NCBI GenBank assembly: GCA_000320605.2
Contig: KB445796.1
Coordinates: 1,983,191-2,047,190, forward strand
Direction of reading: 5' to 3'
Origin: Gelatoporia subvermispora B
Lineage: Eukaryota > Basidiomycota > Agaricomycetes > Polyporales > Gelatoporiaceae
DNA length: 64,000 nucleotides
Under the pieces are notes generated by a model. That model had not been told where the DNA came from, searched no databases, and saw only the letters and a list, made by a program, of their open reading frames with translations. Numbering within the stretch: position 1 is the first letter of the stretch; each line of letters opens with the position of its first letter. Positions 23,036 through 33,950 of the stretch are shown here, one piece after another. The position numbers and the translations under genes are program-made.

Positions 23036-25849
23036 AGTAGACAGCGGTGCGTGTATTCTCGAATGGGAGTAGCAGATTCGTTGGTCTGCCGTTACTGATG
23101 TGCAGCATTTATACATCTTAGGGACCATTGCGTGGCTTCAAGATGGGCCTGACCGACTGCCGGAATTCCCTCTTCCAGTCATCCGAGTCGGAAGAGCGGA
23201 AGGCACGAGATAGCTCCGGGCAGCGGGCAGGATCCAAACGCGGAAATGGTCCACGACTCGTATGGCAGCGGCTGGATGTGTTGTACATCTCATGTTAGCA
23301 CGACAGTTCATACCAGCTATAGTACCGAGTGTCGCCCGCTGGATTCTTGTGTATATGTGCTTGACAAACACGAGTGCACGACGTTGGTGAACTTTGAAGA
23401 TGTCCTCGTGTCGAGGGTCAGCTTGCGGACTATTTGGTGTGCCAAGGCCAAGATGAGAGAATCGCCATGATGCATAGAAGGGATGAAGACGAAGGATACT
23501 GAAGGCGACCTACAGGGTTGATAAGGGACTGTTCGTTGGAGGAGTCGACCGGTGGCTCGATAAGGATTCGCGATCACGTGACTGGGCGGTACGTCGCGTC
23601 GCGACGCGACGCGCAATGAACTCAAAAACAAGACACTGATTATCAGGATATCTCGTATCTGCTATGAGCTACTGTTGCGAACGTTCAGGAGAGTTCTTCG
23701 AATTTCACGACGTACAAATCTGGCCGGTGATAAACCTGACACCGCCGTGAAGACCAGGAATGTCAAGTGAGTCCTGCAATGTTTCCTCATCATCGAAGTG
23801 CCTCCCACAGTCGCCAATTAGTTGCTTGATACTGTTCCACTTCTGACGCAGTCGACACTGCAATACACATTGTCCCAGAATCAGAGCTGTCACCCTCATA
23901 AGTCATACATGACCAAAGTCAATCCCGGATGGAATTGGGTCGGAAGTTGGAATGGCCGACTGCTTTCCGAGGTAGAGCAATGCCAGACGTCCGAGCTATG
24001 TCGGATGAGTCTAGTGACCCACCAAGACATTATCTGCGATGATCTCGACCTTGAGTGGGTCTCTCATGTACTGCACAGATTTCTGGGCACGGAGCGTCTG
24101 GCATTGATCACCCTCCGACAGCATGTTTGGACCTATCATGAGAGTTACTTGGGGAGTGCTCACGAGCTCGGCTTTTGCTCAATGAAGTATATCTCAGATA
24201 TTGCCACGCAATACCCGAGTTACCCGTCAGTGAGGTGATAGAGGCTTATGCACAGTAGCTTGCAACCAGTGACACCTCATGCTGTCCTGGTTGCCCTTGT
24301 GCTTGCTCAGGTCACAGGGCAGGCACTTGTGTGCACCATAATTGCCTCCCAATGAGTTGTTTTAAAGCAATCTGGCTACAACCTTCACGGTGAGTACCTC
24401 CCCAGTCTAACCGTGGCCGTAAGTGCTATTCACACCGAAAAAATCAGTTATAGATAGGGTCCCGGCATCGACTGCACATGACCGTATAGAACAAGAGTTA
24501 TCTACATGATCGTGATCCAATACTGTGCCAGACTGTTGGAAATGTTAAGCGTTGTCGTCTAGTTGCCTGTAATACGACTCTACGAGCGCCCTATGTGGCC
24601 TATCTTCCACTCCGCAGTCGCATCACCAGAACCTGTCTCACCATTTTAGCCGACATCTCACGTCGGTCACTGAGGAGAATATCAACGAAAGGATGCTTGC
24701 CGACTTTAGACTTGTGATGACTAGCAGCGCACGTTTGGGCAGATGTCACCACGGTCCACGGTGTACTGCCACGTTGACCGTCAGATGTATTTGTCCCTGT
24801 TTGATTTGAAGGCCATTGACAAACACAACCAAACCATGATGACAACCAATTCGCTGTGCCCAACTCGCGCTCTCGAATCTCATGCAAATGGTGACTGGTG
24901 ACTGGTCCATGCATCAAAGCTCTATCACTATCTATCATGATCGCTCAGCGATTGGACTCAGAGCCTGTCCTTATGCGGTCATTTTATGTCAGACTACAAT
25001 ACCCGGCTTCTCCTTGTGACCGGTATCTTATAAAAGCGAAGGCTGCGACTTCCAGTCTTGCCTCTCAGGCCACGAGGCTATGGTTAACAGGAGTGACCGC
25101 TCTATCCATTGAGGAAACTTTGCGGCCAATCCGCATACACGAGTAAGCTTGTTGATAGTTTAATCGGGACTGGAACCACACTGCTCAGGCGCAGGTGCAA
25201 CAGATTGTCAGAAATCGGGATCCCCTTACTGTCGCATTTGCCTGGTGAAGACCGTACAGCATGGTACTCTACTTTCATCTTAACACGTATGATAATCTCA
25301 TCGCTCAAGCTATCCGTGAGGAAATATATGTCACCAAGGACTCCTTGGTAAACATTCTCTACTGTTGGACTAGGCAACCCAGATTTCGCGCATGTCGACG
25401 TTATTCAAACCTTGGTGCATTCGATCTTCTTGTGCATCCTGAGCGATGGCTCTTTCTGAGTAGCATTGCGTTCGCTCTGGCGCCTAACTGCATCCTCTAC
25501 ATTGCATTTACAAACTGATACAAGATTTCACAATGTCACTGCTATACAGATTTAGAGCCTCCCACGACTCACGAGGGGTTTTCTCAATTGACGACAATGT
25601 GTGTCACACCTGGAGGGACCCTGCGCGCAAGATGATCGGGCAAAGGCCGATCATATCTACCCTTTGTCCGATGCCGCAGCTCCCCTACAGCGTTACTCAA
25701 CTGAAGGCCTCGTATGTGTACATCGCTGTTTCGTCTAGTTACCGCCCCTCGATACAAAGCTACAAGACCGGTATTGCCACACGTCAGCCAGACTGTCTCA
25801 CTAAACTGTCCTCGCCTAGTCATCTAACCCTCCAGGAGAGTCGCATACA
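23036..25849. other. 2.8-kb stretch without a supported gene
   Basis: It separates the protease and a DUF6534 gene, so it contains two divergent promoters. The longest open frames are 23822-24238 (plus, 138 codons) and 24600-24938 (minus, 112 codons); neither shows a known motif or a paralogue in the window. A weak tRNA-Asn-like segment around 25080-25124 (minus) was rejected. Confidence 0.5.
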
Positions 25850-27288
25850 ATGAACAGCTCCTTGACCGCTATCGAGTTGGGAATTCTTTCCGGTAGTTTG
25901 ATCTGGGGAGTCACCGCGTCGCAAGTGTTCTCTTACACCGAGAGTGGCAAAAGAGACCCGGTCTGGCTCAAGTCATTCGTATGTCTGCATCCTTAAGCAA
26001 TATGACTTACGTTGACGAGAAACGTTGCACAGGTTGCTTGCATCTGGTTAGCAGATCTTGACTAGTGTTCATCGTCTCATCTGGTCACCTTAATCCAGGC
26101 TCATGGAGACGATCCACACGGCATTCTCATGGGTGTATCTCCATACGGTGACAATCAGTGATAGAGACTCCCCAGGGAAGGTTGGCAACATTGAATGGAG
26201 TTTCGCCGCTTGTATCGTCATACAAGACTGTCTCAGCGCCGCTGTGCAGGTTCGTACACTTGTCAATGTGCTCTCGTCATGTTGAGAAACCGCCCTTGCA
26301 GTCGTTGTACGCATATCGCATCTACAAAATATCTGGACGCCTCCTTCTTGCTATAACACAATGGATCGGCGCGTTGCTGCGAGTCATATTCATCCTCATA
26401 TTATTGGGATATGCAATCCGAGCTCCATCCTTCGAAGCGGTGGTTCATAACCATCGAGGTGTCACGATCGTGGCCGTAGCGACATCTGCCTGGGTGGATC
26501 TGCTCAACACAGCCATGTTGTGTTGTGTTCTGGTGAAGCGCCGAAGATCGGGGATGAAGCGGTAAGTCAGAGATGCGCTCTAACGCGCACTGAAACAAAC
26601 CGTTCATCCAGAACAACTCGAACCATCGACATGATTATCGTTTGGTCAGTCGGTGCGTCTCATATTTTTTGGCAGGAATGCGGGAAGGTATTGACTACTG
26701 GACGAAGAGACGGGGCTTCTGACGAGGTCGGTCTAGGTCACATGGTGTGGAACGACTGTTCAAATCCAACGTTGTATTAGCATCTGCGCGGTTTCCATCC
26801 TCATCGTGGTAAGATATCAAAATTCTTGCAATATAATACGTCCATTGAATACAAGTCGCGGTTTTCCTTCAGATGCTGATCATGCCACAATCCGGTGAGC
26901 ACCTTGCCGTACTTACGCGGAACGCACTCATCTTCAGTTTTGTAGGAGTATGGGAAGCTTTAATGATGATTTATGCAAGGCGTGCGTTGTGAATAACAGG
27001 CATGACCTGCAAGGCTGATTTCTCCTACACAGTCTACTTGAATTCGCTGATGGTCTCGTGAGTGCTTGGTTGTAGGCACATGTCTATCATTGATTGACCA
27101 CTAATCATCTCATCAGTCTCAATGCCCGGGGATATCTTCGTCGCATCTCCGAGACCGGCTGCATACGAGAGGCCGAGATCCCTATAACACCAGTTCTCTG
27201 CTCCGACACGCGCACAGTATCAAATAATAGCTCGGTAGGGCTCAAGCCTCGTCCACACGACGCACTATTGACAGTTTGCAGAATGTAG
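25850..27288 (+). CDS. DUF6534-type seven-membrane protein, copy 1
   Basis: Integral membrane protein of a large basidiomycete family (DUF6534) with receptor-like topology; ligand and partner unknown. Exons 25850-25978, 26033-26046, 26099-26249, 26302-26561, 26612-26652, 26708-26726, 26781-26808, 26873-26894, 26946-26981, 27033-27057, 27117-27288 close to 298 aa. Landmarks are an N-terminal helix (GILSGSLIWGV), CLSAAVQSLYAYRIYKISGR, helices around LRVIFILILLGYA, TSAWVDLLNTAMLC, the TIDMIIVWSVETGLLTSICAV segment and the family signature SLNARGYLR. Except for exon 3 (151 versus 157 nt), the first nine coding exons of copy 2 (43490) have the same lengths, but here the 60-nt WSVETGLL exon is cut in two by an extra 55-nt intron (26653-26707). 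Confidence 0.85.
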
Positions 27289-27571
27289 TGGAGATACCGT
27301 TTGCGCCGACGATGGGCAAGAATGTGTCTAAATAGCCATCATGCCGCCCATCGGCAACTGTGGCCGTATGTATCCATAATGATACCAGACTGATCTCTCA
27401 TCAGACAGCATAGCTCGGCGATGGTGTTGCAATATTGTAGATATTGTATTTCGTGGACGAATGTAGATGGGTGTCGATCGACCTCCTCGTGCAGCGCTCT
27501 GACGTTGTGTGCCATACGAGCTTATGCTGTGTACGGAGGAATGGAATGCACTGCTAGCATGGGAAAGCAGC
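27289..27571. other. short intergenic stretch
   Basis: No gene found. On the minus strand a frame continues outward from the duplicated block that follows (WTEASPSLTQ region), consistent with a decayed divergent gene. Confidence 0.4.
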
Positions 27572-27884
27572 TGAGTGCTTCCAGAGATACATTGAGTAAG
27601 GCTGGGAGAAGCCTCGGTCCAACACATAACATCACCGGGGTGCTGACCTTGAAGGTGGCGTGAACCGCTCCCGGTCGATCAATGTATGCAAAGAACCGCA
27701 GATTCATTGCAAAGACGGCGATAGACGGATATGGCTTGACAAAACTTACAAACGACTGACCAAATGGCCAAGCCCTGCCAAGGGTTCACGTATATCACAC
27801 ATTTCGGAGAAGTGAGGAGATGTGTTACACTAAGGCGTCCAGTCTCCGTTTCAGTACTTTCGCAGCTCAAAGTAAATTGTGAAC
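27572..27884 (+). repeat. duplicated NmrA upstream region, copy 2
   Basis: Plus-strand counterpart of 2333-2655 (minus). The alignment runs without large gaps from near 27572 to the ATG at 27885, including the LRFFAYIDRPGAVHATF-like frame on the opposite strand. It is therefore the promoter of NmrA copy 2 plus the edge of an unknown divergent unit. Confidence 0.7.
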
Positions 27885-29140
27885 ATGTCTCTTAGCGACA
27901 ATTCTACGAAGAAGCTCATTCTCGTCATTGGTGCGACCGGTGCGCAGGGCCTCGCGGTCATTGACACCCTCCTCGCCCTGCAGGCGGACGGCTCTCCATC
28001 TCCATATGCCATCCGCGCCCTCACGCGTGATCCGAGCAGCCGTCGCGCTCAGGAACTCTCCGCAAAGGGTGTGGAATGTGTCAAGGGTAGGCATAGCACC
28101 GTAAGAGACTTCGAAGCTGCTCATCACGGCCCGTTCCACAGGGAGCTTCTACGACTACCCGTCCATGCTCGAAGCCTTCCGAGGTGTTTGGGGCGCATGG
28201 GTCAACACAGACGGCTTCAGCATAGGCGAGGAGAAGGAGACCTTCGCTGGAATCCGCCTCTTCGAGCTCGCGAAGGAGGCACGCACAGTTCGTCACTACA
28301 TATGGAGCAACCTCGATGGTGCCTTGAAGGTAACTCATGATATACATGCCCACTGGGCGGCGGCTGACATACGCTTGCTCCGGTTCGTAGAAAGCGAACT
28401 ATGACCCGAAGTACCACGTCGAGCACTACGCCGGCAAGTCGCGCGTCGCAGACTGGATGCGCGCTCAGCCGAGCATAGTGAGCGACGACGAGATGTCCTG
28501 GAGCGTTGTCACTACCGGCCCATATATGGACATGCTTAACCTCGTACGTCTCCCTATGTTGAATTTTTCCCAATGTGATTGTTGACGACACACCATACAG
28601 CCAATTTTTGGCCCGCTCAAGCAGCGCGCAGACGGAACATTCGTCTTCGTCACCCCCATCGGGCAGGGCCACGTCCCCATGATTGCGCTCCGCGACCTTG
28701 GCTTCTTCGCGCGCTATACGTTCGACCACCGCGCAGAGGTCTCCGGGCGCGAGCTCGAGTTCGCAAGCGACATAGTCGGGTGGGACCACTTGGTCGATAC
28801 GTTCCGACGCGTGACTGGCCAAAAGGCCGAGGTGCTGCAACAGACGGCCGACAAGTGGTGTGACAACTTCAACAATGCTGACAAGCCGATCGCCAATGAG
28901 CGCAAGCAGGGTGAGGGCAAAACCTGGCGTCAGAACTTTAGCAACTGGTGGAACATGTACCGGGACGATATCATCACGAGGGACATGGAGTGGATCCAGA
29001 AAGTCAATCCCGACAGGTGGACGGTGGAGAAGTGGATGAGAGAGACTGGGTATACCGGCCAGATCAAATCAAATCTCTTGAAGAACTTGGAGGAGGACGG
29101 GGCCGCGTCCCCCAACTGGGACATAATCGCGGAGTTGTGA
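27885..29140 (+). CDS. NmrA-like NAD(P)-binding protein, copy 2
   Basis: Inverted duplicate of the gene at 1077-2332, with the same predicted role as a NAD(P)-binding redox protein of unknown substrate. Exons 27885-28086, 28142-28329, 28391-28543, 28601-29140 give 360 aa. The ATG at 27885 is preferred because it matches the start of copy 1. Motifs GATGAQG, GVWGAWVNTD, HYAGKSRVADWM and TTGPYMDML are all kept. Amino-acid changes against copy 1 are scattered and mostly conservative, which suggests that both are under selection. It heads a same-strand run with two SDR genes, spaced about 0.8-0.9 kb apart, too far to be a shared transcript. Confidence 0.87.
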
Positions 29141-29399
29141 GCTAAACAGAGGATTGCGCATGCTCTACGTGTACGATAGGGTCGCGTTTGGTGGCGGCAG
29201 TGCTGTCTTTTGGTTCTCTTTGTACATGTAGTCGCTGAATGGTTACGAGACAAGCTATACAGCATACGCGATATAAGAGCAACTCTTGCTAGGTCAGGAG
29301 GAGTTTCCTTGAGGACAATGTAGCGGCACTGGAGGTGCAATCATAAAGCTTCGGTCATTGCCGAAGCCATTCAGCTCCCGCTCACCGCTTCGACCGACG
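29141..29399. other. NmrA copy 2 3' flank
   Basis: Aligns with the 3' flank of NmrA copy 1 (about 870-1076, minus strand); no gene of its own. Confidence 0.5.
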
Positions 29400-29790
29400 A
29401 TCCCATGGGGACTTGTCAGCGATCTCATGAATGTACCATTATTGCCTCAAAGCTGGGTGGGCTTACATTACGGCAGTGTCAAGTTGTAGGCTACAATATC
29501 GCCGCCGCATATATCAGAGAGAGATATAGTACAATACACGCTCGAGTCACGACTCACCACAGGTCCATACTGATCGACGTGATCTGTAGCAATCAATATC
29601 TGGCGCTTAGTCAGCGCTGTACGTGTATACCGAGGCAACCCGGAGATTGCTTTGGGACACTTACTCAGGACCTCATGCAGCTCAGACTTCAAACTCAAAG
29701 TCAGGTATGATTGCCGATATTTCGGGAATGGACACATCGACGATCCTGTAATGGCACGGAATATCCCCGCTGTCGGTCTCAAAGTAAGAT
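29400..29790 (+). repeat. conserved element of unknown nature, copy 3
   Basis: Matches the elements at 608-860 and 2740-3180 (both inverted relative to this one). The first half resembles copy 1, and the whole resembles copy 2. The minus strand carries a 104-codon open frame (29468-29782) with the segment LKSELHEVLSKCPKA, and the plus strand carries one of 101 codons (29405-29710). I recognise neither. Confidence 0.5.
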
Positions 29791-29836
29791 GCCAACGACA
29801 TCGCGTTCAAGTTGACTTGTCACCTTGTTGCGTAGG

Positions 29837-29843
29837 TATAAAA
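29837..29843 (+). promoter_or_regulatory. TATA box candidate for SDR copy B
   Basis: TATAAAA, about 85-90 bases before the ATG at 29929, in a typical position. Confidence 0.5.
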
Positions 29844-29928
29844 CCGAACACGTTCTCGGTGGCAGTAGAATAACACCCGCTCGTGGGACGTACTCTCTAT
29901 CTATCTTCTACATACACCAAGCAACAAG

Positions 29929-30955
29929 ATGTCGCAACCCAGAGTCTGGTTCAGTAAGTGTAATGTCGATGACGCTGTCGAACGTTTACTAAACCGGGCG
30001 TCCAGTCACCGGCGCGTCTACTGGCTTCGGCCGGGCCATGACAGAGCTCGTTCTCAAGAACGGAGATATTGCAGTGGCAACGCTTCGCAAGCCTGAAGTG
30101 CTCGACGAGCTGTCCACCCGCTATTCCGCCGATCGTCTGCTCGTTCTGAAGCTCGACGTCAAGAACGAAGCCGAGATCGCTGCCGCCTTTGCGCAGACGA
30201 AGGAGCAATTCGGTCGTCTAGATGTGGTGTTCAACAATGCCGCATACGGCGTGCTGTCCGAAGTCGAATCCGCAGCGGGAAAGGAGGAAGCTATCCGCGA
30301 CATGTTCGAGGTGAACTTTTGGGGCGCCACCCACGTCTCGCAGGCTGCCATCAAGTTCTTCCGTGAGGTGAACAAGCCTGGTGTCGGCGGTCGGCTCTTG
30401 CAGGTCAGCTCTATGGCGGGGATCGAAGGAATTCCCTCCCTTGGATTCTATAATGCGACGAAGTTCGGTGAGTCGATACAACTAAGTCAGACCGTACATG
30501 TATTCACGCATTCTCTCGTAAGCCTTGGAGGGTATGAGTGAAGCCCTCGCCAAGGAAATAGACCCTTCTTGGAACATCAAGGTTTGTGTACAGCTCAGTC
30601 TGGGTGCAAGGAATCCGCTGACATGGACACCTTGAAGATCACGATCATCGAGCCAGGCTCGTTCATCACCGAAGGGCAGTCGAAAGTAGTTGTGGTCGAC
30701 CCACTTCCGGCATACGCTCAGGCCCCGGCGTCGCTCCTGCGCGCCGTTCTATCGTCCTTGGCTACGGATCCATCAGGCGCTGATCCCCTTAAGGCTGTCG
30801 ATGCGTTCTACCGCTTGGCAAGCCTGGCCGAGCCACCCTTGCATTTCCCCATTGGCAAGGATGCAATCGAGGTAGTGAAGAGGAAGATTGAGGGGTTGCT
30901 AGCAGATACGAATGCATATGCATCATGGTCAGAGGGGCTGGAGATTTCGAAATAG
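29929..30955 (+). CDS. short-chain dehydrogenase/reductase, copy B
   Basis: NAD(P)-dependent oxidoreductase, substrate unknown. Exons 29929-29953, 30006-30467, 30523-30581, 30638-30955 close to 287 aa. The first exon supplies MSQPRVWFI so that splicing creates TGASTGFGRAM. NNAAYGVL is the structural Asn motif, and YNATK supplies the catalytic Tyr and Lys. The C-terminal block IIEPGSF and PPLHFPIGKDAIE is shared with the other copies. It differs from copy C (31869) at scattered positions and by a two-residue shorter C-terminus (ending GLEISK). It is followed by a dead BLI-3 copy in the opposite direction, the left unit of a tandem duplication. All catalytic residues are present. Confidence 0.9.
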
Positions 30956-31220
30956 GACACAAATTCTCAGGGATTCGATGAGATGTTCGCTTTGATGTAC
31001 AAATAAGATCGATTTCTCTGCACTCGCCGAAGTAAGTTGGCCCTGACCCGGTACATGATTCCTCAATCTTGGATGTTCTCGTTTCATTGTGGTCGCAGCG
31101 GCCATGTCGACTATGGTACAATACTGGTACACAATGACTATGCTACATGCGTTGATTCGACAGCATTCTACCCTTTACTTATGATGGATGCCCTCCAGCA
31201 GCTAAATCTGCTCGACCAAA
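30956..31220. other. SDR-BLI-3 spacer, unit 1
   Basis: Aligns in direct orientation with 32903-33160, the spacer between SDR copy C and intact BLI-3. No gene. Confidence 0.6.
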
Positions 31221-31725
31221 GACGACAATCAGTCTTAAATGCAGACATCGTGAGTAGACGAGACAATGGCCTCTTCCTTGGTGATAGTTCGCAGTTCGCC
31301 AGGAGCTGCGATATTGTCGGTGACGGCGCTCACTGCGATATTAACACCACGCGTCACGACGTTCTGCGTCGCATTACAGTAGTGAATCTCCGTGGGGATG
31401 ACCTTGATGAGCGCGACACAAGGTTCGTTCTGGTCGCTTTTGCCAATGCCGTCTCCGAGATCACCAAACAATGCTGACAGTCTGGACGTCACGTAAATGC
31501 GGGCATGGTAACCTGAGCACGACACGTACCAAGGGTTCAGTGCTCCGCAATGTCGCCGCGGTCTTTCGAGTTCTCCACCGTAACGCGACAGTCCGTTCAG
31601 TTGGTGGTGGTCTCGTTATGGGAAAACATTTCCATGTGTCTGTCACTCTGCATCTCGTCGAACTCAGGAGACAAGTAATTTGCTATGACCACCCAGGGCG
31701 CTTCCACGGCGCCCGACCTTGACAC
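31221..31725 (-). pseudogene. broken BLI-3 flavoprotein gene
   Basis: The minus strand reads the same protein as the intact gene at 33163-33892 but with damage. The exon-3 part keeps GDLGDG, VALIKVIPTEIHY, TQNVVTRGVN and APGELRTITKEEA. The exon-2 part keeps IANYLSPEFDEMQ and then hits a stop just after TTTN, where the intact copy has Trp. Exon 1 (the MSNKPLDPYTAKA part) is absent: its expected place is occupied by the promoter and start of SDR copy C. It is therefore a truncated, dead copy made by the tandem duplication. Confidence 0.85.
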
Positions 31726-31868
31726 TCTCGTAAAGACTCGGAAATATGCAAAAGGTGCATAAGCTCTGAAACGGTAGTCTGTGGATTTCGCTGACGGAAC
31801 ACGTTTACGATGATAGTTGAACATCAACCGCCTGTACTCACCTTTGATCCTCAACACCCAACAGCACA

Positions 31869-32902
31869 ATGTCGCAGCCCAGGGTCTGGTTTAGTGAGTG
31901 TAAGGCCGATCACATATGTCGAAGCTCTGTTAAATAGGATGCCAAGTCACTGGTGCATCCACTGGTTTTGGCCAGGCCATGACAGAGCTCGTTCTCGCGA
32001 GAGGCGACATCGCAGTGGCGACGCTCCGGAGGCCTGAAATGCTCACCGATTTGTCGGCGCGTTATTCCGTCGACCATCTGCTTGTTCTGAAGCTGGACGT
32101 CACGAGCGAGGATGAGATCGCTGCCGCCTTCGCCAAGACGAAGGAGATCTTCGGGCGTCTAGATGTGGTGTTCAACAATGCCGCATACGGCGTGCTGTCC
32201 GAAATCGAATCCGCAGCGGGAAAGGAGGAAGCTATCCGCGACATGTTCGAGGTGAACTTTTGGGGCGCCACCCACGTCACGCAGGCTGCCATCAAGTTCT
32301 TCCGTGAGGTGAACAACCCTGGTGTCGGCGGTCGGCTCTTGCAGGTCGGTTCGATGGCCGGCATCGAAGGAGCTCCCTCCCTGGGGTTCTATAATGCGAC
32401 GAAGTTTGGTGAGTCGATGCAACTACGTTATATCGTGCATATATTCATTAGATTTCTTGTAAGCCTTGGAGGGTATGAGCGAAGCTCTTGCAAAGGAGAT
32501 AGACCCTTCCTGGAACATTAAGGTATGTGGACAGCTCAGTCTCGTGCAAGGAATTCGCTGACATGGACACCTGTATAGATCACGATCATTGAGCCAGGCT
32601 CATTCGTCACTGAAGGACACTCGAAGGTGGTCGTAGTAGATCCACTTTCAGCATATGCCCATGCCCCAGCGTCCGTTGTGCGCGCTAAAATATTATCCCT
32701 GGCTAAGAATCCATCAGGCGGGGATCCCCTCAAGGCTGTCGATGCGTTCTACCGCCTGGCAAGCCTGGCCGAGCCACCCTTGCATTTCCCTATTGGAAAG
32801 GATGCAATCGAGCTAGTGAGGAGGAAGACTGAAGGTCTATTAGCAGACACGAATGCATTTGCATCGTGGTCACAGGGACTTGAGCGCGAGCCCTCGAAGT
32901 AA
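31869..32902 (+). CDS. short-chain dehydrogenase/reductase, copy C
   Basis: Tandem duplicate of the SDR at 29929. Exons 31869-31893, 31947-32408, 32464-32522, 32579-32902 close to 289 aa. Motifs TGASTGFGQAM, NNAAYGVL, YNATK and PPLHFPIGKDAIE are intact. In exon 2 the stretch from NNAAYG through the GKEEAIRDMFEV segment is almost unchanged from copy B even at the DNA level, while the first 60 codons differ more, which hints at gene conversion between the two. No obvious TATA box. It is convergent with intact BLI-3 downstream. Confidence 0.9.
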
Positions 32903-33162
32903 GACATAAATCCCGAGATTTCGATTGGATGCTCGCTTCGGAGTACAGTTCAGGACCCAGATTACTGTAATTATTGTAACATTCAGCGCTTCACCTCCCA
33001 TCCAATGTTCCAGCTCTGTGTTTCTCGTTTAGTTGTGATCGCTGTGGTCGTCCCGACTACAGCGTTGTACTAATACAGAGTGACTATGCTACATGTGTTG
33101 ATTCCGCATTCCGACATTCTGGCTCCTACTTGTTGTGGATGCCCTCCAGAAGCTGAACCTGC
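32903..33162. other. SDR-BLI-3 spacer, unit 2
   Basis: Direct repeat of 30956-31220; contains the two convergent 3' ends and no gene. Confidence 0.6.
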
Positions 33163-33892
33163 TCATCCAACAACGATCAGTATTTTAGCATCGAAGATGG
33201 ACAAGACACCTGCCTCTTCCTTGGTGATAGTCCGCAGCTCTCCCGGGGCCGCGCTATTGCCAGTGACGGCGCTCACTGCAACATTGACAGCACGCGTCAC
33301 GACGTTCTGTGTCGCAATCCAGTAGCGAATCTCGGTGGGGATGACCTCGATGAGCGCGACGCGAGGGTCATTCTGATCGCCTTTATGGACACCGTCTCCG
33401 AGATCACCAAACCAGGCGGACAATCTGGGGGTACATAAGCGCGAGCGTTCTAGCATGAACTCAATACTTACGCAGGGTGCCAGTGCTTCGCAATCTTGTC
33501 GCGGTCCTGCGAGATCTTCGCCGTGCCGCAGTAAGACGCCCAATTCGTCGTGGATTCATCGTAAAACGACACGTTCACGTGTCCGTCATTCTGGATCTCG
33601 TCGAATTTGGGTGACGAGCGATTTGCCACGAACACCAAGGACGCTTGCGTTGGTGTGTACGCTGGGGATAAATGCGGTGAGCTACATTGAAACAGAAGAC
33701 AGACGTGCGAAGGCACTGACGACCAACAGGGGCCATGGCACGAGAATGAAGCGTGCCGTCGCTGGCGCGCGTGGTTAGCATGCCGGTCTTGACGGCTTTG
33801 ACGACGGTGTGAAGGCCATCGATTTTCTCCTGGGGCGTGAGGTTGTTGTTCTGCGCCTTGGCAGTGTACGGGTCGAGCGGCTTGTTGGACAT
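33163..33892 (-). CDS. bli-3: BLI-3-like FMN-binding split-barrel protein
   Basis: Flavin-binding protein of the pyridoxamine-5'-phosphate-oxidase/general-stress-26 fold; the Neurospora homologue BLI-3 is blue-light induced. The biochemical reaction is not established for this family. Exons complement(33163-33424, 33472-33661, 33724-33892) close to 206 aa, a normal length. Visible family blocks are LDPYTAKAQNN, GLHTVVKAVKTGMLTTRASDG, VFVANRSSPKFDEIQ, HVNVSFYDESTTNWASY, SAWFGDLGDGVHKGDQNDPRV and APGELRTITKEEA. A TATA-like element lies about 60 bases before the ATG. A dead duplicate sits at 31221-31725. Closeness to SDR and NmrA genes suggests a redox or light/stress role; this is inference. 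Confidence 0.9.
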
Positions 33893-33950
33893 GGTGGTTA
33901 TGGGATGAGGATAGAGCACAATGTAAGACGGCAAGAAGTCGTCGCGGGTC

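Noticed and set aside
23822..24238. 138-codon frame in the gap before DUF6534 copy 1 as a gene
   Set aside because: No recognised motif, no paralogue and no matching splice partners.
25060..25125. tRNA-Asn-like segment on the minus strand (D-arm-like part and a TGTTAACC loop)
   Set aside because: The anticodon stem does not pair, the spacing from the D-arm is too long and no T-arm or acceptor stem can be formed. At most a chance match or relic.
26641..26790. DUF6534 copy 1 as a pseudogene because the WSVETGLL exon looked disrupted
   Set aside because: An extra 55-nt intron with proper GT and AG ends restores exactly the 60-nt coding segment found in copy 2.
28217..28840. 207-codon open frame antisense to NmrA copy 2
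   Set aside because: It mirrors the codon bias of the real gene on the other strand; the same shadow occurs opposite copy 1.
1..33892. The SDR/NmrA/BLI-3 genes as a secondary-metabolite cluster
   Set aside because: No polyketide synthase, peptide synthetase, terpene cyclase or P450 is present in the window; only tailoring-type redox enzymes are seen.
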